Shown here: one piece after another, positions 19,375-28,463 of the stretch
Layout of the letters: each line of letters begins with the position of its first letter
Numbering within the stretch: position 1 is the first letter of the stretch
From: Nocardioides sp. zg-1228
GTDB taxonomy: Bacteria > Actinomycetota > Actinomycetes > Propionibacteriales > Nocardioidaceae
Assembly (NCBI RefSeq): GCF_017086465.1
Contig: NZ_CP070961.1
Span: forward strand, 2,294,001 to 2,358,000
Length of the DNA stretch: 64,000 nt
Direction of reading: 5' to 3'
Made by a program: the position numbers and the translations under genes
The notes under the pieces: generated by a model
Told to the model about the DNA's origin: nothing
What the model saw: only the letters and a program-made list of their open reading frames with translations
The model's database searches: none

Positions 19375-22113
19375 GTGGACCTCGTGGGCAGGGACGCCGA
19401 ACGAGCGGAGATCGAGCGCCTGCTGGACCGGGCACGCGCCGGCAGCAGCGGCGCCCTCGTGGTGCGCGGCGAGGCGGGCATCGGGAAGACGGTCCTGGTG
19501 GAGCAGGCCGCCCTTGGCGCCGCGTCATCGGGGTTCCGGGTGGAGACGTCGGTGGGGGTGGAGGCCGAGGCGCAGTTCGCGTTCGCCGGTCTGCACCAGC
19601 TGTGCGGCCCGCTGCTGGGCCACCTCGGCGCGCTGCCGGACCCGCAGCAGGCCGCTCTCGGCGTGGCGTTCGGACTGCGGAGCGGGCCTGCACCGGACCG
19701 GTTCCTGGTCGGCCTGGCGACGCTCAACCTGCTGGCCGAGGTCGCCGAGGCGGCTCCGCTGCTGTGCGTCGTCGACGACGCCCAGTGGCTGGACGAGGCG
19801 TCCGCGCAGGTGATGGCGTTCGTCGCGCGACGCGTCTCGGCCGAACGCGTGGCGCTGCTGTTCGCGCGCCGCGACAGCAGCACAGCCACCGACGACCCGC
19901 TGGCCGGGTTGCCGGAGCTGCGGGTGGCCGGGCTCGGCGAGGCAGACGCGCGGACGTTGCTGGCGACGGGTGTCGCCGCGCCTCTCGACGACGCCGTGCG
20001 CGAGCGGATCGCCGCAGAGGCCCGCGGCAACCCGTTGGCGCTGCTGGAGCTGCCCCGGGCCGCACCCGCGACCGTCCGGGCGGGCGGCTTCGAGCTGCCC
20101 GACACGCTCAGCGTGCCCCACCGCATCGAGGACGGCTTCCGCCGCCGCTCGGCGACCTTGCCATCCGAGACCCAGCTGCTGTTGCTGGTGGCGGCGGCCG
20201 ACCCGACCGGCGACCCGGCGCTGCTCTGGCGCGCGGCCTCCCACCTGGGGATCGTCCCCGAGGCGGCCGCGCCCGCCGAGGCGAGCGATCTGGTCGAGAT
20301 CGGCACCCGCGTACGGTTCCGGCACCCGCTGGTGCGCTCCGCGGTCTACCAGTCGGCCACCGCACCCGACCGGCGTCGGGTGCACGGAGCCCTGGCCGGC
20401 GCCACCGACCCGCGGGGCGACCCCGACCGGCGCGCCTGGCACCGGGCGCAGGCCGTGCTGGGCACCGACGAGCACGCGGCCGCAGAGCTGGAGCTCTCGG
20501 CCGACCGAGCGCGCCTCCGCGGCGGTGTGGCCGCCGCGGCCGCGTTCCTGCAGCGCGCAGCCGAGCTGACGCCGGAGCCCGCCGCCCGCACGCGGCGGTC
20601 GCTGGCGGCCGCCCAGGCCAAGCACGACGCGGGTGCGATCGAGGCCGCGTCGGCCCTGGTGGCGGCCGCCGCCGCGGGGCCGCTGGACGACCTGGCACGC
20701 GCCTGCCTCCAGCTGCTGCGCGCCCAGATCGCGTTCCACCTGACACGGGACCAGGACGTGCCCGGCATGCTGCTGGACGCGGCCAGGATGCTCGCCCCGC
20801 TCGACCCCGCGCTCTCTCGCGAGACCTACCTGCGCGCCCTCGACGCGGCGATCCTCATCGGCAGCGACGACGTGACGCACATTGCCGCAGCCGCTGCGGC
20901 CGCTCCCCCGCCGCCGACACCGGCCCGACCGGTGGACCTGCTCCTCGACGGCCTCGCGACGACGTTGACGATCGGATACATGGCAGGAGCCCCCCGGCTG
21001 CGACGCGCCCTCGAGTCGTTCTGCGACGGCACCCTCACCGATCCCGGCCGCGAGCGGGAGAGCGCCGGGTGGCTGTGGCTGGCCGGCCGCAACGCGGTGG
21101 CGCTCCTCGACGACGAGCTGCTCCACGCACTGGCCAGCCGCAACGTCGCGCTGGCCCGCGAGTCCGGCGCGTTGGCGACGCTGCCCGCCGCCCTCGGCCT
21201 CATGTCGATCACCTCGACCCTGATGGGTGAGCTCGCCCGCGCCGGCGAGCTGGCCGCCGAGGCGACGGCCATCACCCAGGCCACCGGCGGCGTCGAGCTC
21301 CGGCACGCCCAGGTCATCCTCAGTGGCTGGTGTGGCGACCGCGCCGCGACCACCGCGCTCCATGCCGGCACCGCCGAGGACGACGCCTACCCCGAGGGGA
21401 GCACGGACGCCGCTCAGGCCCTGTACGCGCTGGCAGTGCTCCACAACGGGCTGGGCGACTACGCCGCTGCGCGGGAGGCCGCGTCACGCGCCTGCCGGTC
21501 ACCCGAGCTCGCGCTGAGCAGCGCCGGCCTCCCCGAGCTCGTCGAGGCCTGCGTCCGTACCGACCACCCCGAGAGCGCCGCCTCGGCGATGGAGCAGCTC
21601 GACGCCCGGGCGCGTGCCAGCGGCGCGCCCTGGGCGCTCGGAGTGGCGTCGTGCGCCCGGGCGCTCACGAGCACCGGAGCCGCGGCCGAGGAGCACTACC
21701 TCGAGGCGATCGGACAGCTCGGGCGCAGCCGGATGGGCGGCTACCTCGCTCGCACGCACCTCGTCTACGGCGAGTGGCTACGCCGTGAGGGCCGCCGCAG
21801 GGACGCCCGCGAACAGCTCCGCACCGCCCACCGGCTGCTCGCCGACATGGGCGCGGAGGCGTTCGCCGCACGCGCCGCACGGGAGCTCCGCGCCACGGGC
21901 GAGCACCCACGCGCCCGAGCCGCGCAGCCGACCCACGAGCTCACCGCCCAGGAGCTGAACATCGCGCGACTGGTGGCCACCGGGGCAACCAGTCGCGAGG
22001 TCGCCGCCGAGCTGTTCCTCAGCCCGCGCACGATCGAGGCCCACCTGCGGAGCATCTTCCGCAAGCTGGAGATCACCTCCCGCCGGCAGCTCAGGCAGCT
22101 GCCGCTTCCCTGA
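19375..22113 (+). CDS. Large ATP-binding LuxR-family (LAL) transcriptional regulator
   Basis: A 912-aa regulator. An N-terminal AAA/NTPase module has Walker A GEAGIGKT near residue 32 and Walker B LLCVVDDAQW near 130. A long helical, TPR-like middle covers about residues 350-830. A C-terminal LuxR helix-turn-helix follows (LTAQELNIARLVATGATSRE, then LFLSPRTIEAHLRSIFRKL). LAL regulators are usually pathway activators controlled by a ligand bound to the middle part. The GTG start follows a GGGGGAG ribosome binding site. A CGTGAG-A-CTCACG palindrome at 19328-19340 lies upstream. Its target is unknown. Confidence 0.92.
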   Translation: MDLVGRDAERAEIERLLDRARAGSSGALVVRGEAGIGKTVLVEQAALGAASSGFRVETSVGVEAEAQFAFAGLHQLCGPLLGHLGALPDPQQAALGVAFGLRSGPAPDRFLVGLATLNLLAEVAEAAPLLCVVDDAQWLDEASAQVMAFVARRVSAERVALLFARRDSSTATDDPLAGLPELRVAGLGEADARTLLATGVAAPLDDAVRERIAAEARGNPLALLELPRAAPATVRAGGFELPDTLSVPHRIEDGFRRRSATLPSETQLLLLVAAADPTGDPALLWRAASHLGIVPEAAAPAEASDLVEIGTRVRFRHPLVRSAVYQSATAPDRRRVHGALAGATDPRGDPDRRAWHRAQAVLGTDEHAAAELELSADRARLRGGVAAAAAFLQRAAELTPEPAARTRRSLAAAQAKHDAGAIEAASALVAAAAAGPLDDLARACLQLLRAQIAFHLTRDQDVPGMLLDAARMLAPLDPALSRETYLRALDAAILIGSDDVTHIAAAAAAAPPPPTPARPVDLLLDGLATTLTIGYMAGAPRLRRALESFCDGTLTDPGRERESAGWLWLAGRNAVALLDDELLHALASRNVALARESGALATLPAALGLMSITSTLMGELARAGELAAEATAITQATGGVELRHAQVILSGWCGDRAATTALHAGTAEDDAYPEGSTDAAQALYALAVLHNGLGDYAAAREAASRACRSPELALSSAGLPELVEACVRTDHPESAASAMEQLDARARASGAPWALGVASCARALTSTGAAAEEHYLEAIGQLGRSRMGGYLARTHLVYGEWLRREGRRRDAREQLRTAHRLLADMGAEAFAARAARELRATGEHPRARAAQPTHELTAQELNIARLVATGATSREVAAELFLSPRTIEAHLRSIFRKLEITSRRQLRQLPLP

Positions 22114-22226
22114 GACAGGTAGGGACCTCGACCGGTCTAGGCAGTTCTCCCCGACGCGAGCAGGCGGCCTGATGGGCGATCGTGTGGACGTCGCACCCGT
22201 TCCGAGACCAGGAGGCTCCACCCACC

Positions 22227-22544
22227 ATGCCCATCGACGTCACGGTGACCCGCAACCCCGACCGCCAGCGCTACGAGGCCGTCCTCGGCGACTCGACGGT
22301 CGCCGGGTTCCTCGACTACCAGGAGACCAGCGAGCTCGTCGCACTCACCCACACCGAGGTCGCCCCGTCCTTCGAGGGCCAGGGAGTGGGCAGCGCCCTC
22401 GCCCGGGCCGCGCTCGACGACATCCGCGCTCGACGACTGCGGGCCCTCGTGATCTGCCCCTACGTCACCAGGTGGCTGCGGCGACACCCCGACTACCGCG
22501 ACCTGCTCTACAACGCGGCACCGTCCACGGCGGATGACGCATGA
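22227..22544 (+). CDS. Small GNAT-family acetyltransferase (YidJ/COG2388-like)
   Basis: A 105-aa GCN5-like domain with LVALTHTEVAPSFEGQGVGS: the T-E-V-x-P strand and Q/GxGxG acetyl-CoA loop typical of the compact COG2388 group. A CPYVTRWLRRHPDY segment forms the C-terminal part. Members are putative N-acetyltransferases without known substrates. AGGAGG at 22211-22216 precedes the ATG by about 10 nt. It lies downstream of the LAL regulator on the same strand, with 113 bp between. Confidence 0.85.
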   Translation: MPIDVTVTRNPDRQRYEAVLGDSTVAGFLDYQETSELVALTHTEVAPSFEGQGVGSALARAALDDIRARRLRALVICPYVTRWLRRHPDYRDLLYNAAPSTADDA

Positions 22545-22644
22545 CGCGCACGACCTGCACCGGACCTCGGGCGGGCGTGTCCTTCGACGCCGAGCGGCGC
22601 CAGCACGCTGTGGGAGGTCTCGGCCGCCGTCCAGCAGCGCCCGG

Positions 22645-23256
22645 CTACAGCGACCGCTCGACGGTCGTCACCACGCTCGTCACCGACGGCCGCTCGGGGG
22701 TGCTGGAGAACCCGAAGCGGCAGGGCGGGTCGACCGGGGCCAGCTCCCCCAGCGCGGCGCCGCGCCAGTGACCGGCGATCGCCGTCACCGCGACGACCGA
22801 CGTCGCGCCGTACCACTCCCGTCGGTCGTTGCCGGCCGTCCCGCGCGTGCGCACCCCGCTCAGCACGACACGCGCCACCGGGTCGACGGCCGAGCACCAC
22901 GCCGGCGAGATGGCGACGCGGGCGGGGACCAGGCCGAGCAGCCGGCCCAGCGGCGTACGCCCTCCGGTGACCAGCCGGAGCGAGAGCGAGGGCGTCGACA
23001 CCTGCCATCCGTCGGCGGTGTCCTCGACACCCACCGGCTCGATGACGTGCTCGTCGAAGGTGTAGGTCGCGGCCACGAACTCGCGCACCCGGTCGTCGGG
23101 GGCGAGGAGCACCCGGTGCCCGGAGGCGGCCTCCACCATGACGTCGGCGAAGGCGCCCCACGGCGAGTCGTCCCAGCGGCCGACGACGACGCGCACGCCG
23201 CTGGTGCTGCCCACGCCGGCGATGCGGCCGGTGAAGCGCTCCCGGGTCCGGCTCAC
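22645..23256 (-). CDS. Conserved hypothetical protein
   Basis: A 203-aa soluble protein I cannot assign to a named family. Visible features are an N-terminal GRWDDSPWGAFADVMVE segment, RVLLAPDDRVREFVAATYTFDE, and no membrane helix or signal peptide. It starts at a GTG that overlaps the PaiB-like gene stop as GTGA (23253-23256), so the two are cotranscribed and probably translationally coupled. The PaiB-like partner suggests a flavin- or metabolism-linked role, but there is no direct evidence. Confidence 0.7.
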   Translation of the reverse strand: MSRTRERFTGRIAGVGSTSGVRVVVGRWDDSPWGAFADVMVEAASGHRVLLAPDDRVREFVAATYTFDEHVIEPVGVEDTADGWQVSTPSLSLRLVTGGRTPLGRLLGLVPARVAISPAWCSAVDPVARVVLSGVRTRGTAGNDRREWYGATSVVAVTAIAGHWRGAALGELAPVDPPCRFGFSSTPERPSVTSVVTTVERSL

Positions 23257-23879
23257 GGGGCCACGAGCCCGCCGGGGTCGCGCCCGTCCGCGGCCAGCCC
23301 GGCCGCCACGCCCGCTCGGTCGGCGGCGGAGCGGTTCTGGCTGAGCTTGGCCTTCGCCTCCACCGACGAGACGACCACCTCGACGCCCACGATGGGGCGG
23401 AGGTTCTTGTCCACATAGTCGTCCGGGGCGTCGGCGACGGCCCACGGCTCGGCGCGCTGCTGCTCGTGGTGATCGGTCAGGCGGGTGACCAGCCCCCGCA
23501 CCCAGCCGGCGTCGTCGTGCACCGTGACCGACCCGCGGAGGTGGACCACCGAGTAGTTCCACGTCGGGACGACCCGACCGTGCTCGGCCTTGGCGGCATA
23601 CCAGGACGGCGAGACGTAGGCGTCCGGTCCGGTGACGATCGCGAGCGCCGGCGCCCCGGCGACGATCCGCTGCCAGTGCCGGTTGGCGCGGGCGAGGTGC
23701 CCGACGAGCCGGTCGCCCTCCCAGAGCACGGGCAGGAACGTCGCGTCGGGCACGCCGTCCTCGCCCACCGTGACCAGCTGCGCGGTGCCGACGGCGGCGA
23801 CGAACGGGCGTACGTCGTCCGGGCCCATCGCGTTGGCGCGCGGCACGTAGAGGGAGGCGGTCGCGGGTGTGCTGCTCAT
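23253..23879 (-). CDS. PaiB-like FMN-binding protein
   Basis: A 208-aa protein of the split-barrel FMN-binding fold (PaiB/FMN_bind_2): MSSTPATASLYVPRANAM start, LPVLWEGDRLVGHLARANRHW flavin-site segment, and a C-terminal VGVEVVVSSVEAKAKLSQNR block typical of PaiB. Bacillus PaiB is described as a negative transcriptional regulator, but most members are flavoproteins of unknown role. Start ATG 23879 has AGGATGG upstream. It is divergent from ligB, with 61 bp between starts. Confidence 0.88.
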   Translation of the reverse strand: MSSTPATASLYVPRANAMGPDDVRPFVAAVGTAQLVTVGEDGVPDATFLPVLWEGDRLVGHLARANRHWQRIVAGAPALAIVTGPDAYVSPSWYAAKAEHGRVVPTWNYSVVHLRGSVTVHDDAGWVRGLVTRLTDHHEQQRAEPWAVADAPDDYVDKNLRPIVGVEVVVSSVEAKAKLSQNRSAADRAGVAAGLAADGRDPGGLVAP

Positions 23880-23940
23880 GATGCCCATCCTGCCCGTTCG
23901 GGTGGCACTCGCTGTCGGTGCCGGGCGGCAGGATGGACGC

Positions 23941-25470
23941 ATGCTGCTCGCCGAGCTCGTCGCCACCTCCGCCGCCGTGGCCGCCACCCGGTCCCGCAAG
24001 GCCAAGGTGGCCGCGCTCGCCGAGCTGCTCGCGCGGGTGGAGCCGGCCGAGCTCGAGGTGGTGGTGTCCTACCTGGGCGGCACGCTGCGGCAGCGTCGTA
24101 CGGGCCTGGGCTGGCGCGGGGTCAGCGACCTCCCCTCCCCCGCCGACGAGCCGTCGCTGACGGTGCTGGAGGTCGACGCCGCCTTCGAGGCGATGTCGCA
24201 CCTGTCGGGCGCGGGGTCGCAGCTCGCCCGCAGTGCCGCGGTGGGCGACCTCTTCGGGCGCGCCACCGCCGCCGAGCAGCGGTGGCTGCGCGCCATCGTC
24301 ACCGGCAACGTCCGCCAGGGCGCCCTCGACGCCATCACGCAGGAGGCGGTGGCCCAGGTGGCCGGCGTGCCCCTGACCGCCGTGCGCCGCGCCGCCATGC
24401 TCGCCGGCTCCACGGTCGCGGCCGCGCGGGCGGCGTTCGACGGCGCGGAGGCGCTGGCCGCGATCGGGCTCGAGGTCGGCCGCCCGGTCATGCCCATGCT
24501 CGCCTCCAGCGCACCCGACGTCGCCGCAGCGATGGCCGCCCTGTCCCCCGACGGCGAGACCGAGGTCGCGATCGACGCCAAGCTCGACGGCATCCGGATC
24601 CAGGTCCACCGCGACGGCGACGTCGTGCTGGTGGTGACCCGCAGCCTCGACGACATCACCGGCCGACTGCCGGAGGTCGTCGACGTGGCCCGCTCCCTCC
24701 CCGCGGAGCGCTTCGTCCTCGACGGCGAGGCGCTCGCGCTCTCCGACGACGGACGACCCCTGGCCTTCCAGGACACCGCGAGCCGCACCGCGCAGGACAC
24801 CGGCGTCGCCGTCACGCCACACTTCTTCGACGTCCTCCACGTCGACGGTCAGGACCTGCTCGACTCCCCCGGCCGCGAGCGCCTCGCCGCCCTCGACGCG
24901 CTGGTCCCCGAGCAGCACCGCGTCCGCCGCCTCGTGACCGCCGACCCCGAGGCGGCCGCCGCCTTCGCCGCCGAGACGCTCGCAGCCGGCCACGAGGGCG
25001 TCGTGCTCAAGGACCTGTCCGCCCGCTACGCCGCGGGCCGCCGCGGCTCGGCATGGGTCAAGGTCAAGCCGCGGCACACCCTCGACCTGGTCGTGCTCGC
25101 CGTGGAGTGGGGCTCGGGCCGGCGCGAGGGCTGGCTCTCCAACATCCACCTCGGCGCCCGCGACGAGACGTCCGAGACGGGCTTCGTGATGCTCGGCAAG
25201 ACGTTCAAGGGGATGACCGACGAGATGCTCGCGTGGCAGACCGAGCGCTTCACCGAGCTCGCCGTCTCCCCCGAGACCGTCCGCGAGAGCTACGTCGTCG
25301 AGGTGCGCCCCCTCCAGGTCGTCGAGATCGCCTTCGACGGCCTCCAGCGCTCCACCCGCTATCCCGGAGGCGTCGCGCTGCGCTTCGCGCGGGTGATCGG
25401 CTACCGCGACGACAAGGGGCCCGACGAGGCCGACACGATCGAGACGGTGCGCTCGCTCCTCCCGGCGTGA
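23941..25470 (+). CDS. ligB: ATP-dependent DNA ligase (LigB type)
   Basis: A 509-aa ATP-dependent DNA ligase, the usual size of mycobacterial-type LigB. The N-terminal helical DNA-binding domain spans about residues 1-200. The adenylation motif I AKLDGIRIQ (KxDG) carries the nucleotidyl-lysine near residue 218. Motifs III-V (FVLDGEALAL, EGVVLKDL, WVKVKP) follow, and the OB-fold domain makes up the rest. It is an accessory ligase; replication normally uses NAD-dependent LigA. Start ATG 23941 has AGGATGG upstream. It converges on the protease with 3 bp between stops. Confidence 0.93.
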   Translation: MLLAELVATSAAVAATRSRKAKVAALAELLARVEPAELEVVVSYLGGTLRQRRTGLGWRGVSDLPSPADEPSLTVLEVDAAFEAMSHLSGAGSQLARSAAVGDLFGRATAAEQRWLRAIVTGNVRQGALDAITQEAVAQVAGVPLTAVRRAAMLAGSTVAAARAAFDGAEALAAIGLEVGRPVMPMLASSAPDVAAAMAALSPDGETEVAIDAKLDGIRIQVHRDGDVVLVVTRSLDDITGRLPEVVDVARSLPAERFVLDGEALALSDDGRPLAFQDTASRTAQDTGVAVTPHFFDVLHVDGQDLLDSPGRERLAALDALVPEQHRVRRLVTADPEAAAAFAAETLAAGHEGVVLKDLSARYAAGRRGSAWVKVKPRHTLDLVVLAVEWGSGRREGWLSNIHLGARDETSETGFVMLGKTFKGMTDEMLAWQTERFTELAVSPETVRESYVVEVRPLQVVEIAFDGLQRSTRYPGGVALRFARVIGYRDDKGPDEADTIETVRSLLPA

Positions 25471-25473
25471 GCC

Positions 25474-26355
25474 TCAGCGCCGCGGCTTCGCCAGCCGGCA
25501 CCCCGGCACGTCGAGGTCGAACGTCCGTCCGGCGTCGAGGCAGGTGAGCAGCCACCACGTCTGCTGGCCGTAGTTCATGTGCCTGCGCACGACGACGCGC
25601 CCGCGGCGGCTCTCCTCGCAGGCGGAGTCGACGCAGCGGCGGCCGCCGACCCAGGCGGTGTTGGCCACCCCGACCACCAGCCCGGTGGCGCGCGCCACGA
25701 TCGGCGACCCGGAGTAGCCGCCGCGGATCGCACAGCCGCCGCCGCGGGCCGGCAACCGGATCGAGTCCCACCAGTCCCACCTCTGCTCGTGCAGGCGGTA
25801 CGCCGTCCCGGCGGTCCTGCAGCCACGCTGCTCGCGCCAGTAGCCCGACGGGATGCGGACGCGGTCCCCGCGCGCCGGTCCGGCGGCGGCGAGCGAGAGC
25901 GGGGTGACGCCCGCCGCGGCGAGGTCGGCGTAGGTCCGGCGCAGCGTGAGCAGGGCGACGTCGGTGCGGTACATCGTGGCGTACTGCAGGCGGGCCGCCC
26001 GCGTGGTCAGCGCCACCTCGCCGCGGCCGTCGAGCAGCTCGATCGGGGTCCGGCTCCGCTCGTCGACCAGCACCTCACGGGCGCCGAGGAAGGGAGAGCG
26101 GACGCAGTGACCGTTGGTGAGCACCACCGCGGGATCGGCGTCGAGGGCCGCGGGCCACCTCACGACCGCGCCGGAGCAGCCGGGCAGCCGGGCGGTGCCG
26201 GCGAAGCGGCCACCGTCGACGGCGACCGAGGCCCCGACCGGCGCCGCCAGCGCGCCGAGCGCGGTGACTGCGGTGACGGCGAGCGCGGCGACGAGCACTG
26301 TGACGACCAGGACGACCGCACGGCGGACGGGACGACGAGCGGCGACGACCAGCAC
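25474..26355 (-). CDS. Secreted trypsin-like serine protease
   Basis: An S1-type protease with an N-terminal hydrophobic signal/anchor. Counting from the farther TTG at 26373, the triad is His89 (LTNGHC), Asp138 (YRTDVALL) and Ser221 (RGGYSGSPI). Cys pairs (about 66/90, 185/214, 245/250) suggest an exported, disulfide-bonded protein. The GTG at 26355 is chosen here (293 aa) because TTG starts are rare; 26373 remains possible. Bacterial members process or degrade extracellular protein. It is divergent from the TetR gene. Confidence 0.82.
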   Translation of the reverse strand: MLVVAARRPVRRAVVLVVTVLVAALAVTAVTALGALAAPVGASVAVDGGRFAGTARLPGCSGAVVRWPAALDADPAVVLTNGHCVRSPFLGAREVLVDERSRTPIELLDGRGEVALTTRAARLQYATMYRTDVALLTLRRTYADLAAAGVTPLSLAAAGPARGDRVRIPSGYWREQRGCRTAGTAYRLHEQRWDWWDSIRLPARGGGCAIRGGYSGSPIVARATGLVVGVANTAWVGGRRCVDSACEESRRGRVVVRRHMNYGQQTWWLLTCLDAGRTFDLDVPGCRLAKPRR

Positions 26356-26408
26356 CCGTCCATCGAACCACAACGGCGCCGCGGCGCGACCTACCTAGAC
26401 TGACCATC

Positions 26409-27149
26409 ATGACCACCGAGCCGACGCCAGGCACCGGCACCGGCACCGCCACCGGCACCGGCACCGAGCGGGGTGGCACCGCGGCCGACCGTCGGCGGCA
26501 GCGCGAGGCGGAGATCATCGGCGCCACCCGTCGACTCTTCGACGAGCGGGGCGTGCGCGACGCGCAGATCGAGGACATCGCCCGGGCGGTCGGCATCAAC
26601 CGCGCCATCATCTACCGCCACTTCACCGGCAAGGAGGAGCTCTTCGGCCTCACCCTGGTGCAGTACCTCGAGGAGCTGCGGGTGGCGCTGGAGCGGGCCG
26701 CCGCGACGACGTCCGACCCGCGCGACCAGCTCGTGCGCCTGGTCGAGGCGTTCGTCGACTACGGCCTGGCCCACCCAGCGTTCGTCGACTGCGCACAGGC
26801 GATCATGCGACGCCCCGGCGGCGACCTGCTGGAGGAGGTCAGCGAGAGCGCGATGTACCGCCTCGGGCAGGCGATCAGCGGCTGCCTGTCGGTGCTGACC
26901 CGCACCATCACCGCAGGGGCGGAGACCGGCGAGTTCCACGTCGACGACCCGGGCCTGCTGGCCAACATGCTCTACGCCAGCGGGCTCGGCACGCTCCAGC
27001 TCGGCCGGGTGGCGATGCTCGTCTCGGAGGAGCAGCCGGGGGTGCCCCGGATCAGCCGGGTCACCGCCGAGCAGGTGCGCGACCACATGGTCGCCACCGC
27101 CCTGGCCGTCACCGGCGGCACGGCCGCGCGGACGGGCCGTGGACGCTAG
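26409..27149 (+). CDS. TetR/AcrR-family transcriptional regulator
   Basis: A 246-aa repressor-type protein. The DNA-binding helix-turn-helix is at about residues 35-75 (IIGATRRLFDERGV, then IEDIARAVGINRAIIYRHFTGK). The ligand domain includes a TetR_C-like region. The first 26 residues are a Gly-Thr repeat encoded by GGCACC units (26429-26466), probably disordered. ATG 26409 is 7 nt after TAGACT (26396-26401). Its TAG stop shares CTAG with the converging DUF1206 gene. The target may be the divergent protease or itself; unknown. Confidence 0.9.
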   Translation: MTTEPTPGTGTGTATGTGTERGGTAADRRRQREAEIIGATRRLFDERGVRDAQIEDIARAVGINRAIIYRHFTGKEELFGLTLVQYLEELRVALERAAATTSDPRDQLVRLVEAFVDYGLAHPAFVDCAQAIMRRPGGDLLEEVSESAMYRLGQAISGCLSVLTRTITAGAETGEFHVDDPGLLANMLYASGLGTLQLGRVAMLVSEEQPGVPRISRVTAEQVRDHMVATALAVTGGTAARTGRGR

Positions 27150-27958
27150 CGCGAGAGGTGCTTGGCGCGCGCGAAGCAGAACGCGCCGTAGCAGGCGATG
27201 CCGAGGGCGATGATCGTCAGCAGCACCTGGCCGAACGGCTGCTCGCGCACCGTCTGCAGCGCCTGGTCGAGCCCGCCGGACTTGTCGGGGTCGTGGGTGA
27301 CGGCCGCGTAGACGAACAGCCCCCCGACGATCGCGATGGCGATGCCCTTGGCGATGTAGCCGGCCTTGCCGAGCGTGACGTAGACCGAGCCGTCCTTGCC
27401 CGTCTGGCCCTCGGAGTCGAGGTGCTCGCGGAACTTCTCCTTCCAGCCGCGCCACACCAGCACGCCGCCGTACGCGATCACCGCGAGGCCGACCGCGCCG
27501 ACGATGAGCTGGCCGCCGGGCAGGTCCATCAGCTTGCTCGTGGTGGAGTCGGTGCCGCCCTGGCCGCCGCCCGAGCCGGTGACGGTCTGCACCGCGCTCC
27601 AGCCGATGGCGCCGTAGAGCACGGCCTTGCCCAGCGAGGTGGCGCGCTTGCGCCAGCGCTTGGCGTCGTCGGACTCCTCGCGGTAGCCGAAGCCGAACTC
27701 CAGCAGGCGCCACAGGACCAGCAGGAACATGCCGATCGCGACCATCCACACCAGCGCCTCGCCGAGCGGCTGCTGGGCCAGGTAGTGGAGGGCGCCGGCG
27801 TTGGACGCGCTGTCCTCCTTCTCGCCGAAGGCGAGCTGGAGCGCGAGCCACCCGACGAGCAGGTGCACGACCCCGTAGGCGACCAGCCCCGCCCGGATGG
27901 CGTGGTCCAGCCAGTCGCTCTCGTGGGCCTGCGCAGCGGTGTCGGAAGGAGCGCTCAT
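27146..27958 (-). CDS. DUF1206 membrane protein
   Basis: A 270-aa protein with six transmembrane helices in three similar pairs, each built on a GLVAYGVVHLLVGWLAL-like motif (repeats near residues 22, 112 and 205). This internal triplication is the signature of DUF1206, a widespread actinobacterial family of unknown function. ATG 27958 lies 6 nt after TAGGTT (complement of 27965-27970). The stop overlaps that of TetR within CTAG (27146-27149). Confidence 0.9.
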   Translation of the reverse strand: MSAPSDTAAQAHESDWLDHAIRAGLVAYGVVHLLVGWLALQLAFGEKEDSASNAGALHYLAQQPLGEALVWMVAIGMFLLVLWRLLEFGFGYREESDDAKRWRKRATSLGKAVLYGAIGWSAVQTVTGSGGGQGGTDSTTSKLMDLPGGQLIVGAVGLAVIAYGGVLVWRGWKEKFREHLDSEGQTGKDGSVYVTLGKAGYIAKGIAIAIVGGLFVYAAVTHDPDKSGGLDQALQTVREQPFGQVLLTIIALGIACYGAFCFARAKHLSR

Positions 27959-28016
27959 GGGCTCAACCTAGGACCTCGCGACGACCCGCCGCGAACGCGC
28001 TGACCCCTGCGGGTGA

Positions 28017-28042
28017 GGCCGGCGCGGGGCGTCGCGCCGACC
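28017..28042 (-). terminator. Stem-loop downstream of nusB
   Basis: A 10-bp stem (28017-28026 with 28033-28042, one G-U pair on the minus-strand RNA) and a 6-base loop begins 4 nt beyond the nusB stop. No U-tract follows. It likely ends the efp-nusB transcript before the DUF1206 promoter. Confidence 0.5.
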
Positions 28043-28046
28043 GGGG

Positions 28047-28457
28047 TCAGACCAGGCTGGCCCGGTCGCGCTGGATCGAGCCGAGCAGCCCGTTGACGAA
28101 GGCCGGCGAGTCGTCGGTGGAGAGGTCCTGCACGAGGTGGAGGGCCTCGCTCACCGCGACGGTGTCGGGGACGTCGTCGTCACCCCACAGCAGCTCGTAG
28201 ACGCCGATGCGGAGCACGTTGCGGTCGACCGCGGGCATCCGGCTGAGCGTCCAGCCCTTGCTGTAGGTCGTCAGCACCTCGTCGATGCGCGCCTGGTGCT
28301 CGACCACCCCCCGCACCAGCGTGGCGGTGTAGGCGTTGGTCGGCCCCTCGCCCTCCGCGATGGCGCGCTCGAGCGCCGTCACGGGGTCCTCCGAGCGGAG
28401 CTCGGAGGCGAACAGGATGTCGAGCGCGCGCTTGCGGGCCTTGGAGCGGGCAGACAC
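28047..28457 (-). CDS. nusB: Transcription antitermination factor NusB
   Basis: A 136-aa all-helical protein of normal NusB length. The N terminus SARSKARKRALDILFASE matches the conserved Arg-rich RNA-binding helix, and AVDRNVLRIGVYELLW the core signature. NusB binds boxA RNA together with NusE (S10) and promotes antitermination of rRNA operons. The GTG start follows the efp stop by 6 bp, so the pair is one operon. The expected downstream pyr or bldD genes are not here. Confidence 0.95.
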   Translation of the reverse strand: MSARSKARKRALDILFASELRSEDPVTALERAIAEGEGPTNAYTATLVRGVVEHQARIDEVLTTYSKGWTLSRMPAVDRNVLRIGVYELLWGDDDVPDTVAVSEALHLVQDLSTDDSPAFVNGLLGSIQRDRASLV

Positions 28458-28463
28458 CTGGCG

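Noticed and set aside
23880..25149. Long minus-strand open frame opposite ligB
   Set aside because: Antisense shadow of the ligase gene caused by high GC; low-complexity sequence and no family signature.
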